Origin: Micropterix aruncella
Lineage: Eukaryota > Arthropoda > Insecta > Lepidoptera > Micropterigidae
NCBI GenBank assembly: GCA_944548615.1
Contig: OX155967.1
Span: 19,451,554 to 19,515,553, forward strand
DNA length: 64,000 nucleotides
Direction of reading: 5' to 3'
Shown here one piece after another: positions 47,061 through 58,330 of the stretch. Each line of letters opens with the position of its first letter. Within the stretch, counting starts at the first letter, position 1. The position numbers and the translations under genes are program-made. The notes beneath the pieces were generated by a model. It did not search any database and had not been told where the DNA came from. It worked only from the letters and a program-made list of their open reading frames with translations.

Positions 47061-48670
47061 CAGGGTCGGACTGGGCCTAAGGGGCCCGGGTGGGATTATG
47101 ACTTTAGGGGCCCGCCGCGCGCCTAGGATCAAGTGATACCATCAGGTCAACCAATAAACCAAATGATAATAATAATCAAATAGGCACGAATTTTAGGAAG
47201 TTTTTAATTTGAAAGACATACATTTTTATGAAAAAAGTTTAGTTATTTATAACTATCCCATCAAAAACAAAAATAAAAGAGGAGAAGTTTCAGCTAGAGT
47301 GCCAATAACTTGTTAAAATAAGACATACATTTTTATATATTTTTATATAGAAAGTTCAATTAACTAATTGATAATGTATTATCCAATCAGCATTTTTTTT
47401 AGAAGAGGAGAAGTTTCAGCTAAATTGTCAATAACTCTTTCGTAAAAACTGATATCCTAGTCATCCTTGATAAGATCCGATTCAGTATTCAGAATAATCA
47501 ATGAATCTAGCAGTTCTTGACCTAGTAGGGAACGAAGCCTGGTCTTAATGCGCTTCAGTGCTGAAAATCGTCTCTCGCGAGTCACTTGCGTAAATGACAT
47601 TGTGAGTATTGTACAATAAGCTACGTATAAGTTGGAGTTCGTACTTATGTGCATATTATACTCAGACAAAAGTTTACATGCACATGGTATGCAACTTCGG
47701 CAAGCATCGGAACCTCTTCTTCCTCCTCTTCATCTTCTTTCTCAATCTGAGAATCTGAATCCTTTGTGTGATGCTCCCTAAGTGAAATGTGTTCGTCCCA
47801 AATAGTTTTAGAAAGTTCTTTAAAACTTTTTGCAAAAGATTCGAGTTCTTTTGAAAGTAATTCTCGATCAACATTGGCAATAGATGCGATTGACTTTAAT
47901 GCATCATCAGGAATTCCGTTTTTGTCAATTTCGTGGAAGTTTTTCGGATCCAAACAAGCGACATCCTTCATTAAATGCTCATTGCAGTTGAATTTTTCAT
48001 CTATTTTAACTAGAGTCGTGTTGATGATGACCTTGTATACGATAATAGCGAAAATTTATTTGGGTCCGCAGATAGCAGTCCAATTTCATCTTGACATAAC
48101 TCATATTTTTTCTTTTTTCATCATCGGTTTTCTAGATGTTCTCCGTAAATGGCAGCGTGGTCTGTATTTCAACATCAACGTTTTCGACTTGAATTAATTC
48201 TTGGACCTGGGATTCAAACAAACTTGCAGCACTGAAAATGTCGTCAAAATGATCTAATTGTTTCCACAAATTCTTCTCCAAAGTTTTGATAAATCCCCAA
48301 GCTTTAAGGTAGTCTAGTGTAGGAGTTTGCAGGTATAAGCTTACAGGGGTTGATAAATCGAATATTTTCTTGAAGCGCAGGCTGTCAGAATTGTTTCAAA
48401 TTTAAGAAAGGAATCCATCAATGCTTTGTATGAAATGAAACCTTTGGCTCGAACTCCGTGCTCAAAGATATGGCACTTAGAGTCTTTATCAACGCAACGT
48501 ATCGAATTTTCTCCATGATGGTTGTCAATGCTTTGTCGTTGGCCCACCATCTCGTTTTTCCGATGTTCTGTAATCGTCTCAACTTGTCTCTACCAGCTGT
48601 TATTTCCGCGATTTTGTCCACCCACACGCGCTCGAATGATTCGTGAATAAATACACTTGTAGACTCCAAG
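47061..48670 (-). pseudogene. hAT-type transposase, C-terminal half, broken
   Basis: On the minus strand, pieces read LRRLQNIGKTRWWANDKALT (48600-48540), EHLMKDVACLDPKNFHEI (about 47970-47930), and finally RERRFSALKRIKTRLRSLLG, QELLDSLIILNTESD (47580-47457). The last block is the hAT C-terminal dimerisation motif (CERSFS-L-IK-LRS-M-Q-RL-L-L). The TTRW-like middle block also fits ZMYM1-type hAT proteins. Beyond the stop, 47061 begins CAGGGTCGGACTGGGCC, a plausible hAT terminal repeat. The matching end upstream was not found. Several frameshifts, so inactive. Confidence 0.75.
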
Positions 48671-48889
48671 ATGCCGAATAAATTCTATGCTTCAGTACAA
48701 CTTAACTTACAACTTCAGTACAACTTGGAAAGCCGAGCCTGTCAAAATGTTACTGTCGAATAAATTGAATGTAGCAATTATTTATTACGCAACTATAATG
48801 AAAAGAACTTGAATTTGACGAAAGATACATCGATGCCAATTGGTGAACGAAGACCGCTCAATAGTGATCGACTCAAACGTCTACGGATA

Positions 48890-49713
48890 TCCGTTAAATC
48901 GGCAGTTTGATACAGGAAAGCGCAAAATCTTCCCTTGGTAGACAGATAAATAATCTACAAAACGACATTTTAAACAGTCCGAAGCATATATTTGAGAACA
49001 CACAAATTTTGAAAACTATTTCTGCACAGCTGAAAAAAACTAGATCCAAGCAGTGTCCCCACAGTAAACACTTTACTGCGGAAATTAAATTCAAATACCT
49101 CCAACTTCGAATATCATGCTCGAAGTCTCCTATACAATTTAAACATCAACAGAGCTGGACAATTCAATGCTATCGTCGCAAAATTTATTGGAGTAAAACG
49201 CATTAATTTTGCTTTGAAAGATTCCTACAAACTAAGGTGTTACGTGGTAGTAGTGGTGTATAATACGGGAACATTGATATATAAACTACATAAAACAATT
49301 TTCGATAAAAGCCCATCTACTAATGTGAAAAAAATTGAACAGCAGAAACTTATGCAGAATACTAGGACGAAGACAACAAAGCAAAAATACGTCTTTTATT
49401 CAACGCCGATAGTAGTGACTACGGGGAAGCATGTCAAAAGCCAGACATGTCATCGGATGAGTATGAAATAGCCAAGGAGCTGTTTTTGGAAAATATGAAA
49501 CAACAAATAAAGGACCGTCACGAAATTGAAAGAGATACGATATTACAAGCAGAAAGCGCTTTATGGCTGGAACTAAGAAGGTGTCTTTTAACAGCATCAA
49601 ATTTCTCCAACACTTGCAAACGACGTGAAAATATTAGTTCAGCGCCTCTCGTAAAGAAGCGTGCTTGTTTTCATTCAACATGTATTCTGGTTGTATTATA
49701 TTTTGTTTTATAG
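48890..49713 (+). pseudogene. Second Mutator-like/YqaJ gene copy, fragmentary
   Basis: Parts in shifting plus frames read YNLNINRAGQFNAIVAKFIG, VKRINFALKDSYKLRC and IYKLHKTIFDKSPSTNVKKI, then ALWLELRRCLLTASNFSNTC with KRRENISSAPLVK. These align with the equivalent parts of the copy at 892-3240 (FNSIVAKLVGGKRTN, GSYQTRC, SEWMEIKRTILTASN and KRRKDIS). The sequence ends where the YqaJ domain starts, and the nuclease itself and the transposase core are missing here. The two copies are quite diverged, pointing to separate insertions or different lineages of one family. Confidence 0.75.
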
Positions 49714-49794
49714 TTGCAACAATAACTTATAATACTATATACATACTTTGTAAATGCCAACCTCACTATTCGCTAGGTCATAAAAAAATATAAC

Positions 49795-50060
49795 AGATTA
49801 ATGGCGGTATTTTATATTTCTGATCTTACATTGTAAGGTCCCGGGTTCGATTCCCGACTGGGTCACCATTTTCCGTTAGGATCTAATTAACGGAATTGCA
49901 TTTTCGATTCTGTCGATGGAATACAATAACAAGACACACACTTACAGACATGTTACACGCACACATACATATAACACGTCATAGTAGGGTTGGTTGTAAA
50001 AGATTGTCATATGACAATAAACCCGCCCATATTTTCACAATAAAGAGTATAAACAAGAAA
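49795..50060 (+). mobile_element. tRNA-derived SINE, best copy
   Basis: GGTTCGATTCC at 49844-49854, within AAGGTCCCGGGTTCGATTCC, is a perfect RNA polymerase III B box of a tRNA. A good A box is not visible, so the head is degraded. The body has TTAACGGAATTGCATTTTCG and GACATGTTACACGCACACAT, and the tail is ATTTTCACAATAAAGAGTAT. The 3' part resembles the LINE tail at 11740-11860. Confidence 0.8.
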
Positions 50061-50389
50061 TGATAACCATAATATGTGACGAAATTTTTATTTTCTGTTA
50101 TTATTATGTATGTCCAAACAAAAAATATTCAAACTTTTAATGACAAATATATTTTTTTAGTAGGTAACAATTTATCGAGTCACATATAATAACGTTGAGA
50201 TGTTATACAACATATTTTTTACTAATTTTACATACTACTTGAGTGCTGATAATCGGTCGCGGATCAAGATTGTTTGTTGCCGCTGCGCCCGTATCTCTTC
50301 ATTTGACTACGATACTTCGAACGGCGACACCTGCGCTGCTCTGAAAATACCTAAACTAAGCGTGCGGCGAAATTGATAGGGACTCTTAA

Positions 50390-50780
50390 AATGTATTATG
50401 AATTTACTATATTGTCTAAAATCAAAATAGGTTAGACAGCCAACGACATCAAAAACAAACAACAAACAACGACATCAACAGTCAAAAAGCATTTTCCAAA
50501 TGGCTGCTGTTATCGAGTAAATCACAAAGGACAGACGGACAAAGGACAGAATATTGCAGTAAAAAAGTGACATTAATTTGCTTAGAATGCCACTGAATGA
50601 CTGAATGGCTGTATAAAGATTTATGTAGGTCGAGATAAAAGCAACGAGACAAATGATTGAAATCATTGATAAAGAGATCCAGGCTAACTACATAATTTAT
50701 ATAAAAAGGAAGCGACATAATATTGTCAATATATTTGTCAAATTTAAATTATATCCTTATTAATTTGTTTGTTTATTTAG
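50390..50780. other. AT-rich spacer, nothing recognised
   Basis: Short overlapping minus frames at 50475-50718 have no motifs. Confidence 0.4.
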
Positions 50781-51447
50781 GGAGCTAATGGTCCCTTGCT
50801 GAGTTGGCCACGAAGATCTATTCTGTTCAGGGTTGGTCACACTCACGGGTCAATACCCATCCGGCGGCCTCCACACATGAAGAGCGAGCCCGGGTAGGAC
50901 TCTGGCCTTAGGGCTAGTTTATCCTAGGAATCAAACTTCTGGCGCTCCTGGACGGTCTGCGCACCGTGCGGCGTAAGCCAATCGACTGTGCACTCTGACT
51001 AACAGTCGGGGGAGTCTGGAACCAGTACTGTTTCCTATAGAGCGGGGGTGGTTGCGGACCTTACGGCGACTGCTCCTGAAACGACCATCGGCTACCCGAT
51101 CCTTGGTGAACAGCCGGAAAAAGGATGCCGTGGTCCGCGATAGATTCGGTATACACCGTTTCACCGCTTCGTAAGGAGAGGACCGCGCAAGCGACCTCGA
51201 ACTCGTAAACAATCGAGAGACCGGAGTAATCTGGTCGCAATTGGAAGCAAGGGCGTGAGTGTAAGCCCGCTGAGTAATACGCCTGGCTATCTCGCGGTTA
51301 AGGCGTTGGCCTCTTGCGGGTATGTGTCGGAGCTTGGCGGTGGATTGTTTTGTCCAAGTCTTCTGCGTTCGCTTCACGGAAGAGAGAATGACTAATCGTT
51401 AAATCTTCCTGAGGTGACAGGTACGCCCGTTGTAGTTGACAACTCTA
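50781..51447 (+). repeat. Repeat family A, copy 7 (complete second subfamily)
   Basis: It starts GGAGCTAATGGTCCCTTGCT, contains GAGCGAGCCCGGGTAGGACT, GCGTAAGCCAATCGACTGTG, GGTTAAGGCGTTGGCCTC and ends GTTGTAGTTGACAACTC. A 148-codon open frame on its minus strand is not preserved in other copies. Confidence 0.75.
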
Positions 51448-51464
51448 TATGTTCGTTTATTTCT

Positions 51465-51680
51465 ATTCTTTATTGTGATATTTAACAATGGGCTGGTTTA
51501 TTGTCATACGACAATCTCTTACGACCAACACTACTATGAAGTGTTTATATGAATGTGTGATTGTAACATGGGTGTAAGTGTGTGTCTTGTTATTGCATTC
51601 GATCGACAGAATTCGAATGCAATTCCGTTAATTTTATCCCAACGGTAAATGGTAACCCAGCCCAAAATCGAGTGTTCTTA
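51465..51680 (-). mobile_element. SINE copy, minus orientation
   Basis: The reverse complement matches the family: GGCTGGGTTACCATTTACCG, TTAACGGAATTGCATTCGAA and GGTTTATTGTCATACGACAA (plus strand as read). The tRNA-like head is missing. Confidence 0.65.
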
Positions 51681-51689
51681 CATTACATT

Positions 51690-51985
51690 ACGTTACATTT
51701 TCGTCGTGTCCAACTGACGGCTAAAAACCGCTCTTGGACGTGTCAAAATAATTGGGTTAGGTAGTAAGTCTCGTTACTACTCTTTACTGAACATATATAG
51801 GTAGTCAAGAATTAACTATAAATATAAATAATCAAAATCAAAATAGAAGCCTAATTTCAATTAAAGCAGTTAGTAATTTTAAAAGATAAGTAGTAAAATT
51901 ACTAATCGTAATATTAAAATTGTCAGTAAAATGTTAAATAATCAAATTAAAGCTATGTTATGCATTTTAAACTAAAAGTACAGAT
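51690..51985 (+). repeat. Repeat family F, copy 2
   Basis: TCGTCGTGTCCAACTGACGG and GCTCTTGGACGTGTCAAAAT match the copy inside the long-armed element at 29282-29745, down to CTAAAAGTACA. Confidence 0.6.
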
Positions 51986-51998
51986 ATAAGACCATATA

Positions 51999-52640
51999 TA
52001 TTTTTTATTTTTTTTAAATTTATTTATTTTAACGTAATATGCGAAATTCATAAAATGGTCATACCAAGTAATGGTGCGAAGTAAACGACGACCCACATTC
52101 ACATGACCATGCGCAGCGCATGCCCAACTAGGCCGATTATAGCCTGTATCTGGGCATACGATTTATTTTCAGACATGTGTGGAGAAGCGTAACTGACGTT
52201 AGACACATACACTTATACACACACATATACATATACACATATACACATATACATATACATATACATATGTACATACACACATACACATATATGTTACATT
52301 ATGTTTATTATCTTGTATCACATTTATGCAGGTATATTTTTTCCAAGAGATGATTTGCAGAAGATCATTTTCTGTCCTTGAACGACCTATATCCTCAAAA
52401 AGCCATTTTTAAATTTTTTTTATTGAATAAAAAGGGACTTTCAATTTTTTTTATGTCATCATCAAGACGGTTGAATATTTTGGGTGCGATAAAGTTTAAT
52501 TGCCTTTGGGCAAATGATGAATTAACTCGGGGAACGGCATAATTCAAGCCTGCAGATGCTCCTGTAGTTCTGTGTTGCTGGCTTCGTGGTCGTTTAACTA
52601 GGGTCGGCTAATCAGACAATAAGGCTCTACTTTTTTAAGT
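51999..52640 (-). mobile_element. 5'-truncated relative of the 40417-44134 LINE
   Basis: The T-rich start (51999-52035) is the A-rich tail on the minus strand. TGCCTTTGGGCAAATGATGA and the blocks around 52500-52610 correspond to TGCCTTTGGGCAAATGAGGA near 41092 in the larger LINE. The 3' UTR (CGCATGCCCAACTAGGCCGA and onwards) also corresponds. An ACATAT microsatellite takes the place of the TA array. Only the last ~40 codons of ORF2 remain, broken. Confidence 0.7.
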
Positions 52641-53237
52641 TATTTAAATGGGCACAATATTTGAAAAATCATGGCCAGATTATAGAAAGGGTGGCCTATC
52701 AGCATCCCCTTGATGTTTTTTTTTAATTTTACTTACTCAAGGAATAAGTGAGATTTTTGTTAGGGGGGGAGGGGGGTATTTTGTTTTTTTTTAATTACAA
52801 CATAAACATTTGTAGGCACATACATATAATAATATTGTTTTTATGCTACAATAATTGAAATTATTCATATTAAGAGTCGCAGATAATCTTTCAAGAGATC
52901 ATAATTTATTTACTTGTTTGTTTTAAGCAGAACACAAATCCGTCAGACTGTCTTTTATTTCTGCATAATATTATTAGGCTATTTATTATATGTACCATTT
53001 ACAATTTATTTATTATTATATGTACCAATTTACAAATTAACCGCATCACTCTTTTCCCGCAATATTTTCTGATACGGCAGACGCAGGCGTATTATCTCTC
53101 ATGTAATCATAGCAAGATGTTAAGGCACAATGTCATTCTCAGTCTTATGTTTTTTAGCAGGTATTTATTAGAGTTAGTAGTTTTAAAAATGTGAGATAAG
53201 GTTGATTTAGTGTTAACATATATAATACGGTGTTTAG
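52641..53237. other. Sequence upstream of the plus GH1 exon
   Basis: AT-rich, with a poly-G/T tract near 52763-52795. The expected signal-peptide exon of the GH1 gene was not recognised. The acceptor TGTTTAG ends this stretch. Confidence 0.4.
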
Positions 53238-53329
53238 TTTTTTAAATGCTGAGAGAAGGTTCCCGAATGATTTTCAATTCGGTGTTTCCACAAGTGCACA
53301 TCAGATTGAAGGTGCCTGGAATGAGTCTG
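53238..53329 (+). CDS. GH1 beta-glucosidase/myrosinase-like paralogue, first recognised exon
   Basis: It encodes [20 protein letters not shown] and [11 protein letters not shown], the start of the mature GH1 domain, with the sugar-contacting Gln in AHQIEGAW. It begins after an acceptor-like TTTAG at 53237 and ends at the donor G|GTAAGT. The glycine codon is split G|GT exactly as in the minus-strand paralogue (10902-11002), and joins in frame to the exon at 54221. The frame also stays open upstream to a GTG at 53230, but that is probably intron. No stops. Signal peptide not found. Confidence 0.85.
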
Positions 53330-53487
53330 GTAAGTGTAATTTTGATATTGTCTTATCGAAACCACGTGTCGGTCACATGAAGAAAGATTTATTTTATTAT
53401 GTTCTGGTAAAATATTATGTTCTGGTAAAGTAAGTCTGATGAACCAGTGACATGAAATCGAAGACTATCGCGGTTGTTTGACATTAT

Positions 53488-53692
53488 AAATAGGATAGAA
53501 AACGAAATTTATTGCGTGAAGTTGCACCCGAGGTATCGGCGACGTTGCAGCCGCCGTTGTCTAGGATAGACCTAAAGAGCTGTCAATCTACCCGCTCCGC
53601 GGGTTACCATGGACAAAAGCGGCTGCAACGTCGCCGAAACGTCGGGTGCTACAAACTTCACGCGGTAAATTCGTTTTCTATCCTATTTATAA
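53488..53692. repeat. Foldback pair of Penelope-like element ends
   Basis: About 80 bp on the left (TATAAATAGGATAGAAAACG to GACGTTGCAGCCGC) is repeated inverted on the right (GCGGCTGCAACGTCGCCG to TCTATCCTATTTATA). The left end continues outwards to 53463 with the complement of GTCAAACAACCGCGATAGTC, the 3' end seen at 18005-18030. Inside intron 1 of the plus GH1 gene. Confidence 0.75.
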
Positions 53693-54220
53693 TGAACGAG
53701 TAACAGTTTCATTTTTGTTTAAATCGATCACCAGTCAAACTATTACTATTGTTTATATAGGGTATTATATTGCTAAATATCATCTTACGTTTTGACAACC
53801 CTTCTTTGCCGGTGACATGCAGATGGCTCTGATAGCATTGTCTGGCGAAACTAATGACAATTTATTTGTCCATCTATAATAATATTGATGATGAATGTTT
53901 TTTTTAATGAACGACTGATTGATTATAAAAACCCAATAATTTAACCAATGATAAGAATAAAAACGTTCAGCTCTTAGTGCAATCTATCGCATTTCGTTAT
54001 AGGCTGATTACATCACCGCAATAATAGGAATAGATAGAATGCGTTTGAGGCGTTTTCTTTAAAAAAAATGTAAATATTACAGTTGTATAAATAACTTTTT
54101 AAAAGCTATACTTAAGAGCTACACGAGATATACGAGATATACTTTTTAAGTGCTATACGAGATAGGATATCGTGGCATGTTAAGACCACCAACTCACAAA
54201 TCTTACAACATTTTTATTAG
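53693..54220. other. GH1 intron sequence, nothing recognised
   Basis: AT-rich, ending in the polypyrimidine-poor but usable acceptor TTTTTATTAG at 54220. Confidence 0.5.
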
Positions 54221-54521
54221 GTAAGGGCGAAAGTTGCTGGGATACCTTCACACATGATCATCCAGAGAAAATTGTCGACGGAAGTAATGCTGATGTAACT
54301 ACTGACTCGTATCACCTCTACAGGCAGGATATAGTAGCTCTGAAAGACCTGGGAGTGCAGGTATACAGGTTTTCCATATCTTGGACCAGGTTACTTCCAA
54401 CCGGATATGCCGATCAACCTAGCAAGAATGGGGAACAGTACTATAATGACCTGATAGACGAATTATTAGATAATGGCATAGAGCCGTTTGTAACCCTTTT
54501 TCATTGGGATACTCCGAAGAG
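54221..54521 (+). CDS. GH1 beta-glucosidase/myrosinase-like paralogue, second recognised exon
   Basis: After completing the split glycine it reads GKGESCWDTFTHDHPEKIVD, DSYHLYRQDIVALKDLG, YRFSISWTRLLPTG, YYNDLIDELLDNGIEPFVTL and FHWDTPKR, then a strong donor GTGAGT. YRFSISWTR and HWDTP are the same GH1 blocks as in the minus paralogue. By eye about 60 per cent of residues agree. The exon ends a few codons earlier than its partner (HWDTPKR against HWDTPETLQRIGG), so the donor has moved or the exon end is trimmed. No later GH1 exon (NEP or ENG regions) was recognised up to 64000, so the gene is incomplete in this window. Confidence 0.9.
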
Positions 54522-54934
54522 GTGAGTATAGGTCGAATCTTAAATTTCTACTACGGCGTTTAAATAATAGTGAGAACGAGTATGCCACAGATAACTTTTG
54601 TTAAATGTTACTTTATTTTTTATCATATTCATCATTTAAGTGCTTGAAAAATCTGTCGTAAGTTCATATCTTATATCTTGACATATCTTATCTACCTAAC
54701 CATACTTGTCATGCCTTTTTCTAAACTTAAAACTCTGTTTTTCAATATTTATCCGAAAATTCCTGCAGCGCGTTGACTACTGCTTCATCATCTGCCGATT
54801 TCTGGCTTCTTAGATATTCCTTCGATCTCGATTATAGATAGAAATCACTAGAGTAAGGTCTGGTAAATATACAGAGTATTTAAATATATCAAAGTCAGCA
54901 TCTTGATTGTCAGTTTTTATTTATTTGTTGTTTG
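54522..54934. other. Putative GH1 intron 2, start
   Basis: Begins with the donor GTGAGTATAG. No recognised element. Confidence 0.4.
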
Positions 54935-55560
54935 GGGCTTTCCTAAGGTATTTATGAGCCTTGTAACACTGCGACCATTGCTGATTCTGTTCGCCACCTG
55001 CTATAGTTCTGCGCTAAGCCTCGTGTTATTGAAAGAACCGCAACAGACTTTTGGCTCCAGATTGTTTTACATCCTCAGGTTGGAGGTAGTGACCACCCAA
55101 GTGGGTGTATCTTTTACGCACCAGCGGGCCACACTCGCACATGACGTGCAGTGGAGTATGCTCTGCCTCTTGGCAGAACCTTCATATTTTCGTGTCCCGG
55201 AGCTTGAGGTTGTACATGTGTTTGTGTAGGCCACAATGCTCTGTGAGCGTCATCACCAGTATGCGTAGATCGTTCCTATTTAGCGATAACGCCTCACGGG
55301 CAGTCTTACGGTTGTAAGCCTTAATTAGCGCTTTTGAATGATTCAAAGCTGGCGTGTTGTTCCAGTTGTTGATGGATTGAATGGCAGTTACCTTGGCGAA
55401 CAAAACAAGTTTCATGACTTTGCCTCTTCGTTTTCCCCTATTTCACTAAACGCTTTTTCTATTTGCTCTCATTTCCTGTAATGGTAGTTCTGTGATCGAG
55501 GTAATTAAATTATTACTGCCCTCGACTGGTCCCAGAAAAGAGAGCGAGCCCATCAGTTTA
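54935..55560 (-). pseudogene. LINE C-terminal RNase H-flanking region
   Basis: The minus strand reads NNWNNTPALNHSKALI, LNRNDLRILVMTLTEHCGLH, KHMYNLKLRDTKI then a stop, and continues RFCQEAEHTPLHVMCECGPL and VRKRYTHLGGHY. The LR-L-LTGHC-L-HL motif followed by C-x-x-C-x-x-E-x-E-T-x-H-x-x-C-E-C is the usual end of insect LINE ORF2 proteins that carry an RNase H domain. Two disruptions are visible. It lies in the putative second intron of the plus GH1 gene. Confidence 0.7.
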
Positions 55561-56408
55561 CCAGCGGCTCAAATTGCTTTAATTTTTCAGGGGTTGGAAA
55601 TGACGGTCTTTCCCAAGTCGTGGAATGTTGTTTTGTTTTAGGATCATAATGGCAAAGCCATATTTCGCCCATGGTTATAAATTGAGCAAAAAAAAATATC
55701 AGGCTATAATTGTATCAATTCCAACGAGGCTTGCGAAATCCTAAGCCTGGTTTGTTTTAGCACGTCGGTAAGCATTCTGGGTACCCAAAGCGTGGATATG
55801 GTTTTTATTACCAAGCGATCGTGTAAAATACTATACCCTGTGCTTACCAAAATCGTCTTTTGCTAAGTTATTATTATTTAAGTTTTTAACACTTTTAAGT
55901 ATTTCTTCTGTATAGAGTCATAGAGCGCCTTAGGCACGGGCCATCTTTGAATGATGTTCTATGTCGCTTAAATTTCGCACACCAAGTTGTAATCGTAAAA
56001 TTTGGATGAACATTCTTCCTATCCCTCGTAAATTTGATATATTATTATGAAGTCTTCCGTTACAAAAAAAACAAGCACAATACTTAGTGCCGCGCAAACT
56101 TTAATTTTCTCTATGGTCGCTAAAGAACAACAACACGCCGCAAAACAATTGACTCCTATTTGAAAAGTATACTAACCCTTCCTATGTGAGCTAACCATTT
56201 TTAGTTAGACGCTTTCCGCGCTGTGCTAACTGTAATATTTATTCATTATTATCTTAATTGTTTTACGAGATAATGTTGTAACGTTATAATATTTTAAATT
56301 TCAATGTGATCATTTTGCAGTTATTCTTTTTACGATCCGTATAGTAGTTTAAAAGTTATGCGCAAAACTATCCCGGGCAGAAATTTTACCCCGCCATAGG
56401 AGGGGCTA
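55561..56408. other. Spacer without a recognised feature
   Basis: The section 55600-55720 reads open briefly on the plus strand without a domain. The rest is AT-rich. Confidence 0.35.
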
Positions 56409-56838
56409 AAGATAAACATTATAAATAGGATACAAACGAATTTACCGCGTGAAGTTTGTAGCACTCGACGTTGCGAACATGGATAGCGGAAGTAACCACT
56501 GGCTGCAGTTTCAAAACCTCATTGTGCTATCCAAGGAACAAAGGAAGAACCTCGACGAACCGAACTTCAATAGAGACGACGGTTACAAACTCTCTTCTAC
56601 GTGGAACCCTCTTATTAAAATGTTTACACCACCGAACTCCAAACGCAAGGACGTAAGACAGGATACAGTGAGTATTGTATGCACGACGGACTTTAGAAAT
56701 TCGCGCGCTCCGAGCCCGCCCCTCTACCGTTATAAGCTTTACAGTGGCGGCAGCGGTATGCGACCTACCCACGGAACAATGGATTGTCAGCTCGTTCAGT
56801 CTACCCTAGACAACGGTATATTATTTTTTTTACTTTAA
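56409..56838 (+). pseudogene. Penelope-like element GIY-YIG C-terminus with an inverted 5' end
   Basis: It begins with an inverted family end (TATAAATAGGATACAAACGA, then GTAGCACTCGACGTTGCG) and then switches straight into MDSGSNHWLQFQNLIVLSKE, followed by a deletion and EPNFNRDDGYKLSSTWNPL. Most of the GIY-YIG core (VYKVECSCG... REAIEI) is missing. The C-terminal tail matches the copy at 17393-17902 closely. Non-functional. Confidence 0.75.
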
Positions 56839-57435
56839 CAGATGTTATAGCTAAGCCTTGCAGTATTTTTTAAATCCATGGAGTATGTATTCCATTCTTC
56901 ATTTTATTTAAACGTTCCTCCTATGTGTGTTATTTATTTATAATTTTATATATTTATTTAACTTTGTATATTGCCATTTCGCTATTCAATATTGTGTACC
57001 TTGAAGTGATGACGCCCAGTATTAGCAATTTGGATTTTGGATTTGGACATACTTACATTGGATTAGGATCGAAAAATTGTGAGGCTCCTAGAAGATACCA
57101 ACACATACGAAACGGCGAATTACATCCTCACGGCCACAATCACCATTGCAGACAAAACAGAAAAAAAATAATAAATCTGTGTCCTACCTCCCTGAAACAT
57201 GGACTTCAATGGACCAAAACGACCAACACGAAATGGTAATACAAGTTCGAGGAACAGGTGGTACGGGGTCTTATCTGGTGAATACGAGGTTCGGACGAAG
57301 ACGTTGTTGTTTTTGGTCAAAATTTCGTATCCGTAACCAAAAACAATGAGACAAAACTGAACAATTCTCAAGGATCTGAGAAGCAAATATATAAACAAAA
57401 AATATTAGATTATTTTTGTCCCTTTTGATAATTTA
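56839..57435. other. AT-rich spacer
   Basis: Overlapping frames at 56925-57398 show no motifs. Ends at the Helitron 5' terminus. Confidence 0.4.
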
Positions 57436-58175
57436 TCTTAATATATATAAATTACGTGTCACGTTGTTTGTCCGCGATGGACTCCTAAACTACTTAACCG
57501 ATTTGAATCAAATTTGCACACAATGTGCAGTTTGATCCAACTTGAAAGATAGGATAGCTTACGTCTTAATTTATAGTCGCGATATTATTTTATTGCAATG
57601 TCTATTATTTGACATTCGCAATTATCTGTTAGTTCCAAACGATTTTAACAGATGGCGTTATCTATTGAGTAATCCATAGATGGCGCTGCTATGTTAAACC
57701 TACAAACGTCATAGTCGGGCAAGCGTTATTCTAAATTCAAAATATTGTGAAGGTAATACAGTGAAATTATTCCTGCTTTTTAATTATTTGTGCTTCATTG
57801 TTCAAAACTCTTTAATTAAAATATATACATGTAGGTAAGTATTATCACATAGTTATAAAAGTGGAATAACTGCAGTATAGGAACCTCTCTCCATTTTTTT
57901 TCATTTTAATGCTAAATCTGGAAGAAAATTGTGTCGGTCGCTATAAATAAGCGAGATAGGCATTCAAAGTTTAAATTTTAAAAACAGGCCAAAATAAAAA
58001 ATTAAGTAATTCACCACGCTATATTCGCCACGCTGATTCCTAATCTTCCATAATCTTTATTCGATCTCAATAAATAAGAGAGATATAGGCGTTCAAAATG
58101 TTCATTGCAATGTCAAGAAATTTGCGGTCATTTTGTTTGTACGTACCGTGGCCGACACATTCGGGTCCCATCAAA

Positions 58176-58330
58176 CTTGCAGAAGGCAGATTTGCAGACG
58201 GCAATCTTGCAGACGGCATTCTTGCAGGCGGCAGTTTTGCAGAAGGCAATCTTGCAGAAGGCAGTTTTGCAAATGTCAAACTAACGTTTCGAGGGTCGGC
58301 ATTTTTGCAGACGGCATTTTTGCAGAAAAT
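58176..58330 (+). repeat. 15 bp array reading as pentapeptide repeats, array 1
   Basis: About seven units of TTGCAGAAGGCAGTT type (variants AGACGGC, GGCGGCA), then a break and two more at 58300-58328. In one plus frame it reads ADLQTAILQTAFLQA and AVLQKAILQK, the A(D/N)LXX pattern. Another plus frame gives LAEGRFADGNLADG and the minus strand gives ARLPSAKLPPARMPS. Because several frames on both strands stay open, the pattern may be a DNA-level repeat and not a protein. Confidence 0.8.

Larger units (their letters stand above)
45482..50389 (+). mobile_element. Candidate 4.9 kb DNA element with 23 bp inverted ends, hosting Mutator/YqaJ remains
   Basis: TTAAGAGCCCCTATCAATTT (continuing CGC, 45482-45504) and the reverse complement of 50367-50389 match at 22 of 23 positions. 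Between them lie a hAT fragment (47061-48670, minus), Mutator-like/YqaJ remains (48890-49713, plus) and a SINE (49795-50060). I infer that the Mutator/YqaJ gene belonged to the outer element and that the rest are later insertions. No clear target duplication was found, so the two ends might instead come from separate small elements. Confidence 0.5.

Noticed and set aside
49835..49865. Functional tRNA gene
   Set aside because: Only a B box is present; no A box, anticodon arm or acceptor pairing could be assembled, and the copy fits a SINE.
50931..51377. 148-codon open frame on the minus strand
   Set aside because: It lies wholly within repeat A copy 7 and the frame is not preserved in the other copies.
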